Source: Burkholderia pseudomultivorans (GTDB lineage: Bacteria > Pseudomonadota > Gammaproteobacteria > Burkholderiales > Burkholderiaceae). Taken from it: a stretch of DNA of 64,000 nt. A program made the position numbers and the translations under genes. The stretch covers positions 1 through 64,000 of the forward strand of contig NZ_CABVPP010000027.1 of the NCBI RefSeq assembly GCF_902499075.1, given 5' to 3'. Each line of letters starts with the position of its first letter. Position 1 is the stretch's first letter. This document shows positions 54,401 to 64,000 of this stretch, in pieces. Below the pieces are notes generated by a model. That model was given only the letters and a program-made list of their open reading frames with translations, was not told the DNA's origin and made no database searches.

Positions 54401-57400
54401 TCACTCGCCCGCCACCGCCGGCCCGCCCGAATTCCCGCGGCGGTTGCGCCGCTGCTCGCTCCACACGCGCAGCCGGTCCATGTACAGATAGACGACCGGC
54501 GTCGTATAGAGCGTCAGTACCTGCGACACGATCAGGCCGCCCGCGATCGCGATCCCGAGCGGTGCGCGCAGCTCGGCGCCGTCGCCGTTGCCGAACGCGA
54601 GCGGCAGCGCGCCGAGCAGCGCGGCCATCGTCGTCATCATGATCGGTCGGAAGCGCAACAGGCACGCCTCGTGGATCGCGTCGAACGACGACTTGTGGCC
54701 GTTGCGCGTCTGGTCGATCGCGAAGTCGACCATCATGATCGCGTTCTTCTTCACGATGCCGATCAGCAGGATCACGCCGATCAGCGCGATGATGCTGAAC
54801 TCGGTCTTGAACAGCAGCAGCGCGAGCAGCGCACCGACGCCGGCCGACGGCAGCGTCGACAGGATCGTGATCGGGTGGATGTAGCTCTCGTACAGGATCC
54901 CGAGCACGATGTAGACGGCCAGTAGCGCGGCCATGATCAGGATCGGCTGGTCGTTCAGCGACTGCTGGAACGCCTGCGCGGTGCCCTGGAAGCTGCCGAC
55001 GATGGTCGGCGGCACGCCGATCTGCGCCATCGTCTGGTAGATCACCTGCGTCGCCTGCGACAGCGACACGCCCGGCGGCAGGTTGAACGAGATCGTCGTC
55101 GCGACGAACAGCCCCTGGTGGTTCACCGACAGCGGTGTCGTGCTCGGGCCGAAGGTCGCGATCGCCGACAGCGGGATCATCGTCGACTTCGACGTCGACA
55201 CGGCCGCGCCCGACGACGCGCTCGACTTGCCGCTCGACGCGATCGAGTTGAGCGCCTGGTTGCGCGCGGAATCGGACGCGATCGCCGCGGCGCTGGTGGC
55301 GGCCGTGCCGGCGCTCGACGTGCCGGCCGCGGTCGCGACGTAGGTGCCGGCCGCCGCGTTGGTCGTCTGCGAGCCGTTCGCGCTGCCGCCCGACGTGCTG
55401 ATCCACACCTGGTTCAGCATCTCCGGGCTCTGCCAGTATTTCGGCGCGACTTCCATCACGACGTGGTACTGGTTCAGCGGGTTGTAGATCGTCGAGACCT
55501 GGCGCTGGCCGAACGCGTCGTACAGCGTGTTGTCGATCTGCGACGGCGTGATGCCGAGCCGCGCGGCCGTCGCGCGGTCGATCGTTACCATCGCCTCGAG
55601 GCCGCCTTGCTGCTGGTCGGAGTTCACGTCGGCGAGCTCGGGGCGTTTCTGCAGCGCCTCGGTCAGCAGCGGCCCCCACTTGTACAGGTCGGCGCTCGAA
55701 TCGCCGAGCAGCGTGAACTGGTACTGCGCATTGCTCTGGCGGCCGCCGACGCGGATGTCCTGCGCGGCCTGCAGGAACGTGCTCGCACCGGCCACGTTCG
55801 ACAGCGGCCCGCGCAACTGCTGGATCACCTGGTCGGCCGACAGCTTGCGCTCGGTGCGATCCTTCAGCGTGACGAACATGAAGCCCGAGTTGGTCTGCGT
55901 GCCGCCCGTGAAGCCCGCGGCGCTCTTCACGTTCGGGTTGCTCTGCACGATCCGCATCATCTCGGTGAACTTCTGCTTCATCGCCTGGAACGACGTGGCC
56001 TGGTCGGCGCGGATGCCGCCGATCATCAGCCCGGTGTCCTGCTGCGGGAAGAAGCCCTTCGGCACGATCACGTACAGGTAGATGTTCAGCCCGATCGTCG
56101 CGAACAGGATAAGCAGGATCAGCAGCGGCCGGCGCAGCGCCCACGACAGCGAGCGTTCGTAGCCGCGCTGCATGCGCGTGAAACAGCGTTCCAGGAACCG
56201 CGCGAAGCGGCCTTCGTCGCGCGGGTCGTGCGTCTCGGGCAGCAGGCGCGCGCACATCATCGGCGTGACGGTCAGCGACACCGCGAGCGACACCGCGATC
56301 GCGAGCGACAGCGTCAGCGCGAACTCGCGGAACAGGCGCCCGACGATGCCGCCCATCAGCAGGATCGGCAGGAACACCGCGACCAGCGAGATGCTCATCG
56401 ACAGCACCGTGAAGCCGACCTCGCGCGCGCCGTCGAACGCGGCCTGCAGCCGCGGCGTGCCGTTCTCGATGTGGCGCGCGATGTTCTCGAGCACGACGAT
56501 CGCATCGTCGACGACGAAGCCGGTCGCGACGATCAGCGCCATCAGCGACAGGTTGTCGATCGAGAAGCCGAGCAGGTACATCGCGCCGAACGTGCCGATG
56601 ATCGAGATCGGCACCGCGACGCTCGGGATCAGCGTCGCGCGCCAGTTGCGCAGGAACAGGAACACGACCATCACGACCAGGCTGACCGCGATCAGCAGCG
56701 TGCGCTCGGTGTCCTTCAGCGACGCGCGGATCGTCGTCGAGCGGTCGAGCACCGGCGTGACCGTGATGTCGGCCGGCAGCGACGCGGTGAGCTGCGGCAG
56801 CGCCGCGCGCACGCGGTCGATCGTCTCGATGATGTTCGCACCGGGCGAGCGGTACAGGATCACCAGCACCGCGCGCTTGCCGTTCGACAGGCCGAGGTTG
56901 CGCAGGTCCTCGACCGAATCGACGACCTCGGACAGGTCGGACAGCCGCACGCCCGCGCCGTTGCGGTATGCGACGACGAGGTCGCGGTACTGCTCGGCCT
57001 GCGACGCCTGGTCGTTCGTATAGAGCTGGAAGTGCTGCGGGCCGAACTCGATCGCGCCCTTCGGGCTGTTCGCGTTCGCGGACGCGAGCGCGGCGCGCAC
57101 GTCCTCGAGGCCGATTCCGTAGTGGAACAGCGCCTGCGGTTCGAGCTCGACGCGCACGGCCGGGTTCGCGGAGCCGCTCACCGATACCTGGCCGATCCCG
57201 TCGATCTGCGACAGCGACTGCTGCAGCACCGTCGACGCGGCGTCGTACAGCTTCGCGGCCGACGAGGTTTCCGACGTCAGCGATACGATCATGATCGGCG
57301 AATCGGCCGGGTTGACCTTGCGGTAGGTCGGATTGCTCTTCAGCGCGGCGGGCAGGTCGGCGCGCGCCGCGTTGATCGCGGCCTGCACGTCGCGCGCGGC

Positions 57401-57709
57401 GCCGTCGATGTCGCGATTCAGCCCGAACTGCAGGATGATCCGCGCATTGCCGACCGTGCTGGTCGAGGTCATCTCGGTGACGTCCGCGATCGAGCCGAGG
57501 TGCCGTTCGAGCGGGCTCGTCACGCTGGTCGCGACCGTCTCCGGGCTCGCGCCCGGCAGCGACGCCTGCACCGAGATGGTCGGGAAGTCGACCTGCGGCA
57601 GCGGCGACACCGGCAGCTTGATGAACGCGAACAGGCCCGCGAGCGCGACGCCGAGCGCGAGCAGCGTCGTCGCGACGGGGCGGGTGATGAAGGGACGCGA
57701 CAGGTTCAT
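54401..57709 (-). CDS. mdtC: RND efflux transporter, second inner-membrane subunit (MdtC/MuxC-like)
   Basis: A 1102-residue hydrophobe/amphiphile efflux pump subunit with the usual 12 membrane segments and two large periplasmic loops. Landmarks: [23 protein letters not shown] at the start, [19 protein letters not shown] with the proton-relay acidic pair, [21 protein letters not shown] and a C-terminal [23 protein letters not shown]. It forms a heteromeric pump with the MdtB-like protein 3 bp upstream. It is about 60-70 residues longer than usual because of an Ala/Ser/Thr-rich insert at about residues 772-843 in the second periplasmic loop. Gene symbols follow the E. coli layout; Pseudomonas calls it muxC. 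No outer-membrane channel gene is adjacent. Confidence 0.92.
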   Translation of the reverse strand: MNLSRPFITRPVATTLLALGVALAGLFAFIKLPVSPLPQVDFPTISVQASLPGASPETVATSVTSPLERHLGSIADVTEMTSTSTVGNARIILQFGLNRDIDGAARDVQAAINAARADLPAALKSNPTYRKVNPADSPIMIVSLTSETSSAAKLYDAASTVLQQSLSQIDGIGQVSVSGSANPAVRVELEPQALFHYGIGLEDVRAALASANANSPKGAIEFGPQHFQLYTNDQASQAEQYRDLVVAYRNGAGVRLSDLSEVVDSVEDLRNLGLSNGKRAVLVILYRSPGANIIETIDRVRAALPQLTASLPADITVTPVLDRSTTIRASLKDTERTLLIAVSLVVMVVFLFLRNWRATLIPSVAVPISIIGTFGAMYLLGFSIDNLSLMALIVATGFVVDDAIVVLENIARHIENGTPRLQAAFDGAREVGFTVLSMSISLVAVFLPILLMGGIVGRLFREFALTLSLAIAVSLAVSLTVTPMMCARLLPETHDPRDEGRFARFLERCFTRMQRGYERSLSWALRRPLLILLILFATIGLNIYLYVIVPKGFFPQQDTGLMIGGIRADQATSFQAMKQKFTEMMRIVQSNPNVKSAAGFTGGTQTNSGFMFVTLKDRTERKLSADQVIQQLRGPLSNVAGASTFLQAAQDIRVGGRQSNAQYQFTLLGDSSADLYKWGPLLTEALQKRPELADVNSDQQQGGLEAMVTIDRATAARLGITPSQIDNTLYDAFGQRQVSTIYNPLNQYHVVMEVAPKYWQSPEMLNQVWISTSGGSANGSQTTNAAAGTYVATAAGTSSAGTAATSAAAIASDSARNQALNSIASSGKSSASSGAAVSTSKSTMIPLSAIATFGPSTTPLSVNHQGLFVATTISFNLPPGVSLSQATQVIYQTMAQIGVPPTIVGSFQGTAQAFQQSLNDQPILIMAALLAVYIVLGILYESYIHPITILSTLPSAGVGALLALLLFKTEFSIIALIGVILLIGIVKKNAIMMVDFAIDQTRNGHKSSFDAIHEACLLRFRPIMMTTMAALLGALPLAFGNGDGAELRAPLGIAIAGGLIVSQVLTLYTTPVVYLYMDRLRVWSEQRRNRRGNSGGPAVAGE

Positions 57710-57712
57710 CGC

Positions 57713-60700
57713 TTACGCATCCGTGTGCGTGCCGGCGGCCGGGCCGCGGCGTTCGAACCAGCCGCGCACGCGGCGCGCGAGCGCGTCGAAGCCGAGGTAG
57801 ATCACCGGCGTCGTAAACAGCGTCAGCACCTGCGACACGATCAGGCCGCCCGCGATCGCGATCCCGAGCGGCTGGCGCAATTCGGAACCGGCGCCCGAGC
57901 CGACGATCAGCGGCACCGCGCCGAGCAGCGCGGCGAGCGTCGTCATCAGGATCGGCCGGAAGCGCAGCAGGCACGCCTGGTAGATCGCCTCGCGCGGCGG
58001 CTTGCCTTCGACGCGCTCGGCCTCGAGCGCGAAGTCGATCATCATGATCGCGTTCTTCTTCACGATGCCGATCAGCAGCACGATGCCGATGATGCCGATG
58101 ATGTCGAGGTCGTGGCCGGTGAGCATCAGCGCAAGCAGCGCGCCGACGCCGGCCGACGGCAGCGTCGACAGGATCGTGATCGGGTGGATGTAGCTCTCGT
58201 ACAGCACGCCGAGCACGATGTACATCGTGACGACCGCCGCGAGGATCAGGAACAGCTGGTTCGACAGCGACGCCTGGAATGCGAGCGCGGCGCCCTGGAA
58301 GCGCGTCTGGAACGACGCGGGCAGGCCGATCTCCTGCTCGGCGGCCTCGATCGCCTTGACGGCCTCGCCGAGCGACGCGCCCGGCGCGAGGTTGAACGAG
58401 ATCGTCGTCGACGGGAACTGCGACAGGTGCGACACGAGCAGCGGCGACGGCCGCTCGTGGAACGACGCGATCGACGACAGCGGCACCTGGCCGCCGCCCG
58501 CCGACGGCAGGTAGATGTCGTTCAGCGACTGCGCGTAGTGCTGGTCCTTCGGCTCCGATTCGAGAATCACGCGGTACTGATTCGACTGCGTGAAGATGGT
58601 CGACACGATGCGCTGGCCGAACGCGTCGTACAGCGCGTTATCGACGGTCGCCGGCGTGATGCCGAAGCGCGCGGCGCTCGCGCGGTCGATCTCGATATAG
58701 ACCGACTGGCCGTTGCTCTGCAGGTCGGTCGCGACGTCGGCGAGCGACGGTTCCTGCTGCAGCCGCGCGACGAGCTTCGGCACCCAAGTCGCGAATTCGT
58801 CGGAATTCGGGCTCGTCAGCATGAACTGGTACTGCGTCGGGCTGACCGTCGAGTCGATCGTCAGATCCTGCACCGACTGCATGAACAGCGAGATCCCCGT
58901 CACGTTCGCGACGCGCCGCTGCAGGTCGCGGATGATCTGGCTTGCCGTTTCGGAGCGCGCGTCGCGCGCCTTCAGGTTGATCAGCATCCGGCCGCTGTTC
59001 AGCGTGATGTTCGAGCCGTCGACGCCGATGAACGAGGTCAGGCTGTCGACGTTCGGATCCTTCAGGATCTCGGCGGCCAGCGCCTGCTGCCGCTCGGCCA
59101 TCGCGCCGTACGAGATCGACTGCGGCGCCTGCGTGATCGCCTGGATCACGCCGGTGTCCTGCGCGGGGAAGAAGCCCTTCGGCACGTATACGTACAGCAG
59201 CCCGGTCAGCACCAGCGTGAGCAGCGCGACGACGAGCGTCGAGCGCTCGCGGTTCAGCACCCATTCGAGCGCGACCGCGTAGCGCGCGATCACCCAGTCG
59301 ATCGCGCGGTGCACGCGCGCCTCGAAGCGGTGGCTCTCGGGCGGCGGCGAGTGGCGCAGCAGCTTCGCGCACATCATCGGCACGAGCGTCAGCGACACGA
59401 TCGCCGAGATCACGATCGTCACCGCGAGCGTGATCGCGAATTCGTGGAACAGGCGGCCGACCACGTCGCCCATGAACAGCAGCGGGATCAGCACCGCGAT
59501 CAGCGACACGGTCAGCGAGATGATCGTGAAGCCGATCTGCTTCGAGCCCTTCAGCGCGGCCTCGAGCCCCGAATCGCCTTCCTCGACGTAGCGCGCGATG
59601 TTCTCGATCATCACGATCGCGTCGTCGACCACGAAGCCGGTCGCGATCGTCAGCGCCATCAGCGACAGGTTGTTCAGCGAGAAGCCGGCGAGATACATCA
59701 CCGCGAGCGTGCCGATCAGCGACAGCGGCACCGACAGGCTCGGGATGATCGTCGCGTAGATGTTCGCGAGGAACAGGTACATCACGAGCACGACCAGCAC
59801 GACCGACAGCATCAGTTCGAACTGCACGTCGCGCACGGCCGCGCGGATCATCGTCGTGCGGTCGGTGACGACCTGCACGTCGAGCGCCGCCGGCAGCGTT
59901 TCCTGCAGCTTCGGCAGCTGGGCCTTGATCGCGTCGACGGTCGCAATCACGTTCGCGCCGGGCTGGCGCTGCACGTTCAGGATGATCGCGGGCTCCGAGT
60001 TCACCCACGCGCCGAGCTTGGTGTTCTCCGAGCCGGCGACCACCTTCGCGACGTCGGTCAGCATCACCGGCCGGCCGTTCTTGTACGCGACCACCGCGCT
60101 GTTGTACTGGTCGGCGCTCGTCAGCTGGTCGTTCGCATTGATCGTGTAGGCGCGCGTCGGGCCGTCGAAGTTGCCCTTCGGCGTGTTGACGTTCAGGTTC
60201 GAGATCGTCGTGCGCAGGTCGTCGAGGTTCATCCCGTACTGCGCGAGCGCGGTCGGGTTCGCCTGGATCCGCACGGCCGGGCGGTTGCCGCCCGACAGGC
60301 TGACGAGGCCGACGCCGGCGATCTGCGAGATCTTCATCGCGAGGCGCGTGTCGGTCAGGTCCTGCACCTGCGTGAGCGGCAGCGTTTTCGACGTGATCGC
60401 GAGCGTCAGCACCGGCGCGTCGGCCGGGTTGACCTTGGCATAGATCGGCGGGGCGGGGAGGTCCGACGGCAGCAGGTTGCCGGCCGCGTTGATCGCGGCC
60501 TGCACTTCCTGCTCGGCGATGTCGAGCGGCAGGTCGAGCGAGAACTGCAGCGTGATCACCGACGCGCCGGCCGAGCTTTGCGACGACATCTGGTTCAGCG
60601 ACGGCATCTGCCCGAACTGCCGTTCGAGCGGCGCGGTGACCGACGACGTCATCACCTCGGGGCTCGCGCCCGGGTAGAAGGTCTGGACCTGGATCGTCGG

Positions 60701-60826
60701 GTAGTCGACTTCGGGCAGCGCGGCGAGCGGCAGGAAGCGCAGCGCGACCAGGCCGGCCAGCATGATCGCCGCCATCAGGAGGGCGGTGCCGACCGGCCGG
60801 AGGATGAAGAGGCGGGATGGATTCAT
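57713..60826 (-). CDS. mdtB: RND efflux transporter, first inner-membrane subunit (MdtB/MuxB-like)
   Basis: A 1037-residue RND transporter of normal length with 12 membrane segments. It opens [44 protein letters not shown], the MdtB signature. The TM4 acidic pair is in [46 protein letters not shown] lies after TM7, and the protein ends with the [23 protein letters not shown] motif. In heteromeric pumps of this kind the two RND proteins form a mixed trimer. It lies 15 bp after the adaptor gene, with mdtC 3 bp downstream. Drug range is not predictable from sequence. Confidence 0.94.
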   Translation of the reverse strand: MNPSRLFILRPVGTALLMAAIMLAGLVALRFLPLAALPEVDYPTIQVQTFYPGASPEVMTSSVTAPLERQFGQMPSLNQMSSQSSAGASVITLQFSLDLPLDIAEQEVQAAINAAGNLLPSDLPAPPIYAKVNPADAPVLTLAITSKTLPLTQVQDLTDTRLAMKISQIAGVGLVSLSGGNRPAVRIQANPTALAQYGMNLDDLRTTISNLNVNTPKGNFDGPTRAYTINANDQLTSADQYNSAVVAYKNGRPVMLTDVAKVVAGSENTKLGAWVNSEPAIILNVQRQPGANVIATVDAIKAQLPKLQETLPAALDVQVVTDRTTMIRAAVRDVQFELMLSVVLVVLVMYLFLANIYATIIPSLSVPLSLIGTLAVMYLAGFSLNNLSLMALTIATGFVVDDAIVMIENIARYVEEGDSGLEAALKGSKQIGFTIISLTVSLIAVLIPLLFMGDVVGRLFHEFAITLAVTIVISAIVSLTLVPMMCAKLLRHSPPPESHRFEARVHRAIDWVIARYAVALEWVLNRERSTLVVALLTLVLTGLLYVYVPKGFFPAQDTGVIQAITQAPQSISYGAMAERQQALAAEILKDPNVDSLTSFIGVDGSNITLNSGRMLINLKARDARSETASQIIRDLQRRVANVTGISLFMQSVQDLTIDSTVSPTQYQFMLTSPNSDEFATWVPKLVARLQQEPSLADVATDLQSNGQSVYIEIDRASAARFGITPATVDNALYDAFGQRIVSTIFTQSNQYRVILESEPKDQHYAQSLNDIYLPSAGGGQVPLSSIASFHERPSPLLVSHLSQFPSTTISFNLAPGASLGEAVKAIEAAEQEIGLPASFQTRFQGAALAFQASLSNQLFLILAAVVTMYIVLGVLYESYIHPITILSTLPSAGVGALLALMLTGHDLDIIGIIGIVLLIGIVKKNAIMMIDFALEAERVEGKPPREAIYQACLLRFRPILMTTLAALLGAVPLIVGSGAGSELRQPLGIAIAGGLIVSQVLTLFTTPVIYLGFDALARRVRGWFERRGPAAGTHTDA

Positions 60827-60841
60827 CGAGCGGCCCGCGCG

Positions 60842-62188
60842 TTATTGGGCCGCTGCCTGCGACGCACCGCGCTTGTGCCCGCCGTGACGGCCGGCCGCGC
60901 CCGATGCGCCCGATGCCGCGTGCGCGCCCGACGCGCCCTTCGGCTTGTCGGCCGGAATCGAGATCTTCGAGCCTTCGCGCAGGCGGTCGGAACCGTCGGT
61001 GACGACGCGCTCGCCGAGCGCGACGCCGTCGATGATGCTGGTGCGCTCGCCGTCGACCGGGCCGGTCTTGACCTTGCGCACGGTCACCGTATTGTCGGGC
61101 TTGACGACATACACGAACTGGCCGATCGAGCCCGTCAGCACGGCGGACGTCGGCACGATCGTCGCATCGCGCATCACGTCGACCAGCAGCCGCGTGTTGA
61201 CGAACTGATTCGGAAACAGCAGGCCTTTCTTGTTGTCGAAGGTCGCGCGCAGCTTGACGGTGCCGGTGCTGGTGTCGATCTGGTTGTCGAGCGTGGCGAG
61301 CGAGCCGGTCTCGAGCGGGATCGTGTTGTTGCGGTTGTAGGCGGTGACCGACAGCTTCTGGCCTGCGTTGACCTGCTTGAGGATCTGCGGCAGGTTGTCT
61401 TCGGACGTCGTGAAGATCACGCTCATCGGCTGCAGCTGCGTGATCACGACGATGCCGTTGGTGTCGCCCGGCGTCACGTAGTTGCCCGGATCGACCTGGC
61501 GCAGGCCGACGCGCCCCGACACGGGCGCCGTGATGCGCGCGTACGTGAGGTTCAGCTTCGCGGAATCGATCGCGGCCTGGTCGGTCTTCACCGTCCCTTC
61601 GTATTGCTTGACGAGCGAGGCCTGCGTGTCGACCGTCTGCGAGGCGATCGAGTCCTGCGACAGCAGCGTCTGGTAGCGCTTCAGGTCGAGGCGCGCGGTC
61701 GCGAGCAGCGCCTGGTCGCGCGCGAGCGTGCCTTCGGCGTTCTCGAGCGCGACCTGATACGGGCGCGGGTCGATCTGCGCGAGCACGTCGCCTTTCTTGA
61801 CGATCTGGCCTTCCTGGAATGCGACCGACTGCAGGTAGCCCGACAACTGCGTCCTGACCGTCACGTTCGCGAGCGGCGTCACGGTGCCGAGCGCGCTCAG
61901 CACGATCGGCATCTCGCCCTTGGTCGCGGCTGCGACTTGCACGGGCTGCGGCACGTTCGCCATCGCCGCCGGGCCGCCGCGGCCGCGATGGCCGCCGCCA
62001 CCGCCGCCGCCACTCGCCGCGCCGCTGGCCGCCGGCTTGCCGGCCGGCGTGCGGCTCCACGGATGCCACCACAGCAGGCCGCCGATGACGACGACCGCGA
62101 GCATCCCGACGATCAGCTTTCGACGCGGGGGCCGAGCGGGCGGCACGGGATCTTTTGAAGGGGGCGTGGGCTTTTGTTGATTGTCCAT
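60842..62188 (-). CDS. mdtA: RND efflux membrane-fusion protein (MdtA/MuxA-like)
   Basis: A 448-residue periplasmic adaptor. One N-terminal membrane segment (about residues 24-42, LIVGMLAVVVIGGLLWWHP) anchors it. A Gly-rich linker (about 55-75) precedes the lipoyl/hairpin core (VQVAAATKGEMPIVLSALGTVTPLANVTVRTQLSGYL, then LNLTYARITAPVSGRVGLRQVDPGNYV). The beta-barrel and membrane-proximal domains follow, and the tail is Ala/Gly/His-rich. It is the first gene of the three-gene operon and links the two RND subunits to an outer-membrane channel encoded elsewhere. The start is the ATG at 62188 (MDNQQKPTPP). Confidence 0.93.
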   Translation of the reverse strand: MDNQQKPTPPSKDPVPPARPPRRKLIVGMLAVVVIGGLLWWHPWSRTPAGKPAASGAASGGGGGGGHRGRGGPAAMANVPQPVQVAAATKGEMPIVLSALGTVTPLANVTVRTQLSGYLQSVAFQEGQIVKKGDVLAQIDPRPYQVALENAEGTLARDQALLATARLDLKRYQTLLSQDSIASQTVDTQASLVKQYEGTVKTDQAAIDSAKLNLTYARITAPVSGRVGLRQVDPGNYVTPGDTNGIVVITQLQPMSVIFTTSEDNLPQILKQVNAGQKLSVTAYNRNNTIPLETGSLATLDNQIDTSTGTVKLRATFDNKKGLLFPNQFVNTRLLVDVMRDATIVPTSAVLTGSIGQFVYVVKPDNTVTVRKVKTGPVDGERTSIIDGVALGERVVTDGSDRLREGSKISIPADKPKGASGAHAASGASGAAGRHGGHKRGASQAAAQ

Positions 62189-62437
62189 CGTGTTCTGTCA
62201 GGAAGACGGCGCGGCGTGCCGGAAACGGGCTGCGGGCGGCGCGCGGGCCCGGGCTGCCGGAGCGACGGGCCCGGCTCGGCCCGGACCTCTCCAGCCCGCG
62301 CGGGAAAGAGCAGCGCGCACCGCGACGGCGGTGCGACGATGGGCATGATCCTACGTCCCGTCCCCGTTAGAGTCCAGTGCTCTATCTTTCAACGAGTTAC
62401 GGTCGTTACAGAACGCGACAGAACGATGACGAATCGA
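62189..62437. other. Region between RND operon start and IclR gene end
   Basis: The 249 bp hold the promoter of the mdtABC operon reading leftward and the 3' flank of the IclR gene, which is on the same strand upstream. No terminator with a T-run is visible, so read-through from the IclR gene into the pump operon is possible. Confidence 0.4.
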
Positions 62438-63262
62438 TTACACCGCAGTGCGCCGGGCCGGTGCGCCGCCGATCTCGCGGGTGATCTTCGCGATGCATTC
62501 GTGCAGCGCCGGCACCACGTGCTCGTGCAGCCATTCGGGCGGGCACTGGTTGGACGCGCCGCCGCAGTTCACCGAATAACGCTGGCCCGACGGTCCGACG
62601 AAGCCGGCCGCGACCGCGTTCAGCCCTTCGCGCCATTCGCCGATCGCGATCGCGTAACCCTCGCGCATCGCATCGTCGAGCGCGGGGTTGAGCCGGGCGT
62701 GCACGTGCGGCCAGTCGTCGCCTGCCGCCGCGCGCAGCGCGTCGATCAGCGCGCGGCGCTCGTCGTCCTCGAGCGCGGCGAGATACGCGCGGCCGACGGC
62801 CGTGCGCGCGATGTCCATCCGCGAGCCGATCTCGAGGCGCGTGACGAGCACGGCCGAGCGCGGCCGGATGACGTCGATCGCGACCATGTCGAGCCGGTCG
62901 CGCACCGCGAGGTGCACGGACAGCGACGTGCGTTCGGCCAGCTCGATCATGAACGGCCGCGAGCGCGCGCGGATGTCGAAGTTGCGCAGGAAGCCGTGAC
63001 TCAGCTCGAGCACCGACGCGGTGAGCACGAAGCGCTCGCTGTCGGGCAACTGGAACAGGAAGCCGGCGCTGACCAGCGTCGCGGTAATGCGCGACACGGT
63101 TGGCTTCGGAATGCCGGTCAGTTCGGTCAGTTCCCGGTTGCTGACGGGCGCATCGGCCGCCGCGATGCGCCGCAGGACGGCGAGGCCGCGTGCGAGCGCG
63201 GTGATTTCGTCGGGCGACGATTCGCGTTCCCTGAGGGCGGGAGAAGTTACAGATGTCGACAC
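62438..63262 (-). CDS. IclR-family transcriptional regulator
   Basis: A 274-residue IclR regulator starting with GTG, AGAGAGAA upstream. The winged HTH is at about residues 20-85 (ALARGLAVLRRIAAADAPVSNRELTELTGIPKPTVSRITATLV), and the effector domain follows to about 260 (LSVHLAVRDRLDMVAIDV, then GRAYLAALEDDERRAL, and REGYAIAIGEWREGLNAVAAGF). IclR proteins respond to small carboxylates or aromatics. It is the nearest regulator to the RND operon and reads the same way, so control of the pump is possible. A catabolic target elsewhere is equally plausible. Confidence 0.9.
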   Translation of the reverse strand: MSTSVTSPALRERESSPDEITALARGLAVLRRIAAADAPVSNRELTELTGIPKPTVSRITATLVSAGFLFQLPDSERFVLTASVLELSHGFLRNFDIRARSRPFMIELAERTSLSVHLAVRDRLDMVAIDVIRPRSAVLVTRLEIGSRMDIARTAVGRAYLAALEDDERRALIDALRAAAGDDWPHVHARLNPALDDAMREGYAIAIGEWREGLNAVAAGFVGPSGQRYSVNCGGASNQCPPEWLHEHVVPALHECIAKITREIGGAPARRTAV

Positions 63263-63448
63263 GAGGGATTCTCTCTATTTCCGAAACTCGATTTCAATTT
63301 TGTTGGTATTGTCAGATAATTGTCAAAAAATGCATGTTCGATGCGCAAATCGGTCATGCGATGAGATTTTACGGGTTCACCCTTGGTTTATTAGGAAAAC
63401 CCTCAAATCAGCATTGCCGGAAAGTGCATGAACCCGTGCAAATACCGC

Positions 63449-63477
63449 TTGACTTGGCGGACGGAAACGGAAAGAAT
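63449..63477 (+). promoter_or_regulatory. Promoter-like element of candidate small RNA
   Basis: TTGACT (63449-63454), 17 bases, AAGAAT (63472-63477). It matches the sigma-70 consensus at five of six -35 and four of six -10 positions with ideal spacing, and points toward two tandem terminators about 100 bp away. Confidence 0.5.
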
Positions 63478-63483
63478 GTCTCA

Positions 63484-63580
63484 CGTTTTCGAAACATCGT
63501 TTCAGGAGTTTAACCGGCAACGGTGTTTCGCGCAGTCTCTCAGGTTCTAGCACGGCCCTCGGAATGGCTAGAACTTTTTT
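63484..63580 (+). ncRNA. Candidate small RNA, about 97 nt
   Basis: The predicted start lies 7 bases after the AAGAAT element, and the end is the first terminator (63544-63580). Read-through would give about 128 nt ending at the second terminator. No protein gene on the plus strand precedes these terminators within 10 kb, so they need another transcript to terminate. A 24-codon frame (ATG 63476) overlaps, but its start would lie at the promoter -10, so translation from this RNA is unlikely. It is not a recognised RNA family to me. Confidence 0.45.
63544..63580 (+). terminator. First of two tandem intrinsic terminators
   Basis: GTTCTAGC (63544-63551) pairs with GCTAGAAC (63567-63574) and six T follow directly. 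Confidence 0.8.
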
Positions 63581-63581
63581 A

Positions 63582-63611
63582 GCGCCACGGTCTCCGTGGC
63601 GCTTTTTTTTT
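63582..63611 (+). terminator. Second of two tandem intrinsic terminators
   Basis: GCGCCACGG / CCGTGGCGC, a 9-bp perfect stem with a TCT loop, then nine T. One of the strongest terminators in the window. Confidence 0.93.
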
Positions 63612-64000
63612 GTGCACCCCGCATGAGGCACTCCCGCAGTCCCGCCCTGGCTCGATTATCGCAAACGAAGCGAAGCGCAGCCGCATGAGGGCAAACCGGG
63701 TGCAAGCGGGAAGACCGGATCGCAAGTCGTGAGCCGACGATGAGAGCGGCTTTCGACACCGGACGGAGCGCTCCCATTTCCTTCGGTCCGTCGCTCGCCG
63801 TCCGCATCTCAATGATCCGGGAAGGTGGCGATCACGCTGCCTGATCTCCCCGTCCGATTCGTACGCCCGCCGTGATGTGTCAAAGCCGTATTATCGCTCG
63901 TCTGCTGCAGTGACCGTGCGAGCGTGCGATGCCATACGCTCAGCGATGGGGGTCTTTGAATCGAATCTTGCGCAAGTAGTCGTAGCCGACTCTCCCGAGC
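63612..64000. other. Right edge, no gene recognised
   Basis: 389 bp without a protein-like frame. It may be the upstream region of a gene beyond the window. No tRNA or mobile element end was identified. Confidence 0.4.

Noticed and set aside
55118-62158. Very long open frame (over 2300 codons) on the plus strand opposite the RND operon
   Set aside because: It is antisense to three well-recognised efflux genes, is Arg/His/Asp-rich without domains, and arises from the GC-rich codon pattern of the real strand.
63476-63550. 24-codon frame inside the candidate small RNA
   Set aside because: Its ATG overlaps the predicted -10 element and there is no ribosome binding site, so it would not be on the proposed transcript.

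Overview
The window is high-GC proteobacterial chromosome with the gene repertoire of Burkholderia sensu stricto, most likely a Burkholderia cepacia complex species. The evidence is the hpnIJKL hopanoid cluster, the arginine succinyltransferase (AST) operon with two-subunit AruF/AruG, a Tat-exported phospholipase C, a MuxABC/MdtABC-type RND operon and the GudD/GntR pair. Species rank is an inference from gene content. No rRNA, tRNA or CRISPR array was seen.

Layout. 1-1.7 kb: a lower-GC edge with an intrinsic terminator and a gene resembling plasmid fertility-inhibition factors. 1.7-7.5 kb: a GNAT acetyltransferase with an XRE-cupin regulator, a ParD-like gene translationally coupled to methionine aminopeptidase, free methionine-R-sulfoxide reductase, divergent LysR/pirin, and an ElaA-type acetyltransferase. 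7.5-9.5 kb: a three-gene copper-delivery operon (SCO, PCuAC, CtaG-like). 9.9-12 kb: trehalose synthesis (otsB-otsA). 12-17 kb: an MsbA-like ABC exporter, a GT4 glycosyltransferase and two membrane proteins. 17-21 kb: glucarate dehydratase, its probable FadR-type regulator and a branched-chain-amino-acid-type binding protein. 21-27 kb: phospholipase C, pyridoxal kinase, an exported alpha/beta hydrolase and a luciferase-like monooxygenase. 27.5-32.9 kb: hpnI-J-K-L and a BamE-domain lipoprotein.

33-47 kb is a basic amino acid uptake and catabolism locus: hisQ-hisM-hisP permease/ATPase, a GlxA/ArgR-type regulator, astC-aruF-aruG-astD-astB-astE, and the binding protein of the transporter at the far end. 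Between the regulator and astC sits a low-GC module on the opposite strand: a PAAR-domain protein, a Tae4-family peptidoglycan amidase effector and a small polytopic membrane protein (candidate immunity). It is bracketed by two 97-bp inverted repeats, each carrying a 36-bp palindrome. This orphan T6SS cargo cassette inside a catabolic locus is the most notable element of the window.

47-63 kb: an HDOD protein next to an EAL phosphodiesterase with a degenerate GGDEF, a periplasmic peroxiredoxin, an NAD(P)-binding protein, a NYN/LOTUS protein with a long charged tail, a glyoxalase-fold protein, the mdtA-mdtB-mdtC RND operon and an IclR regulator. The right edge has no protein gene, but a promoter-like element followed by two tandem intrinsic terminators suggests an unannotated small RNA.
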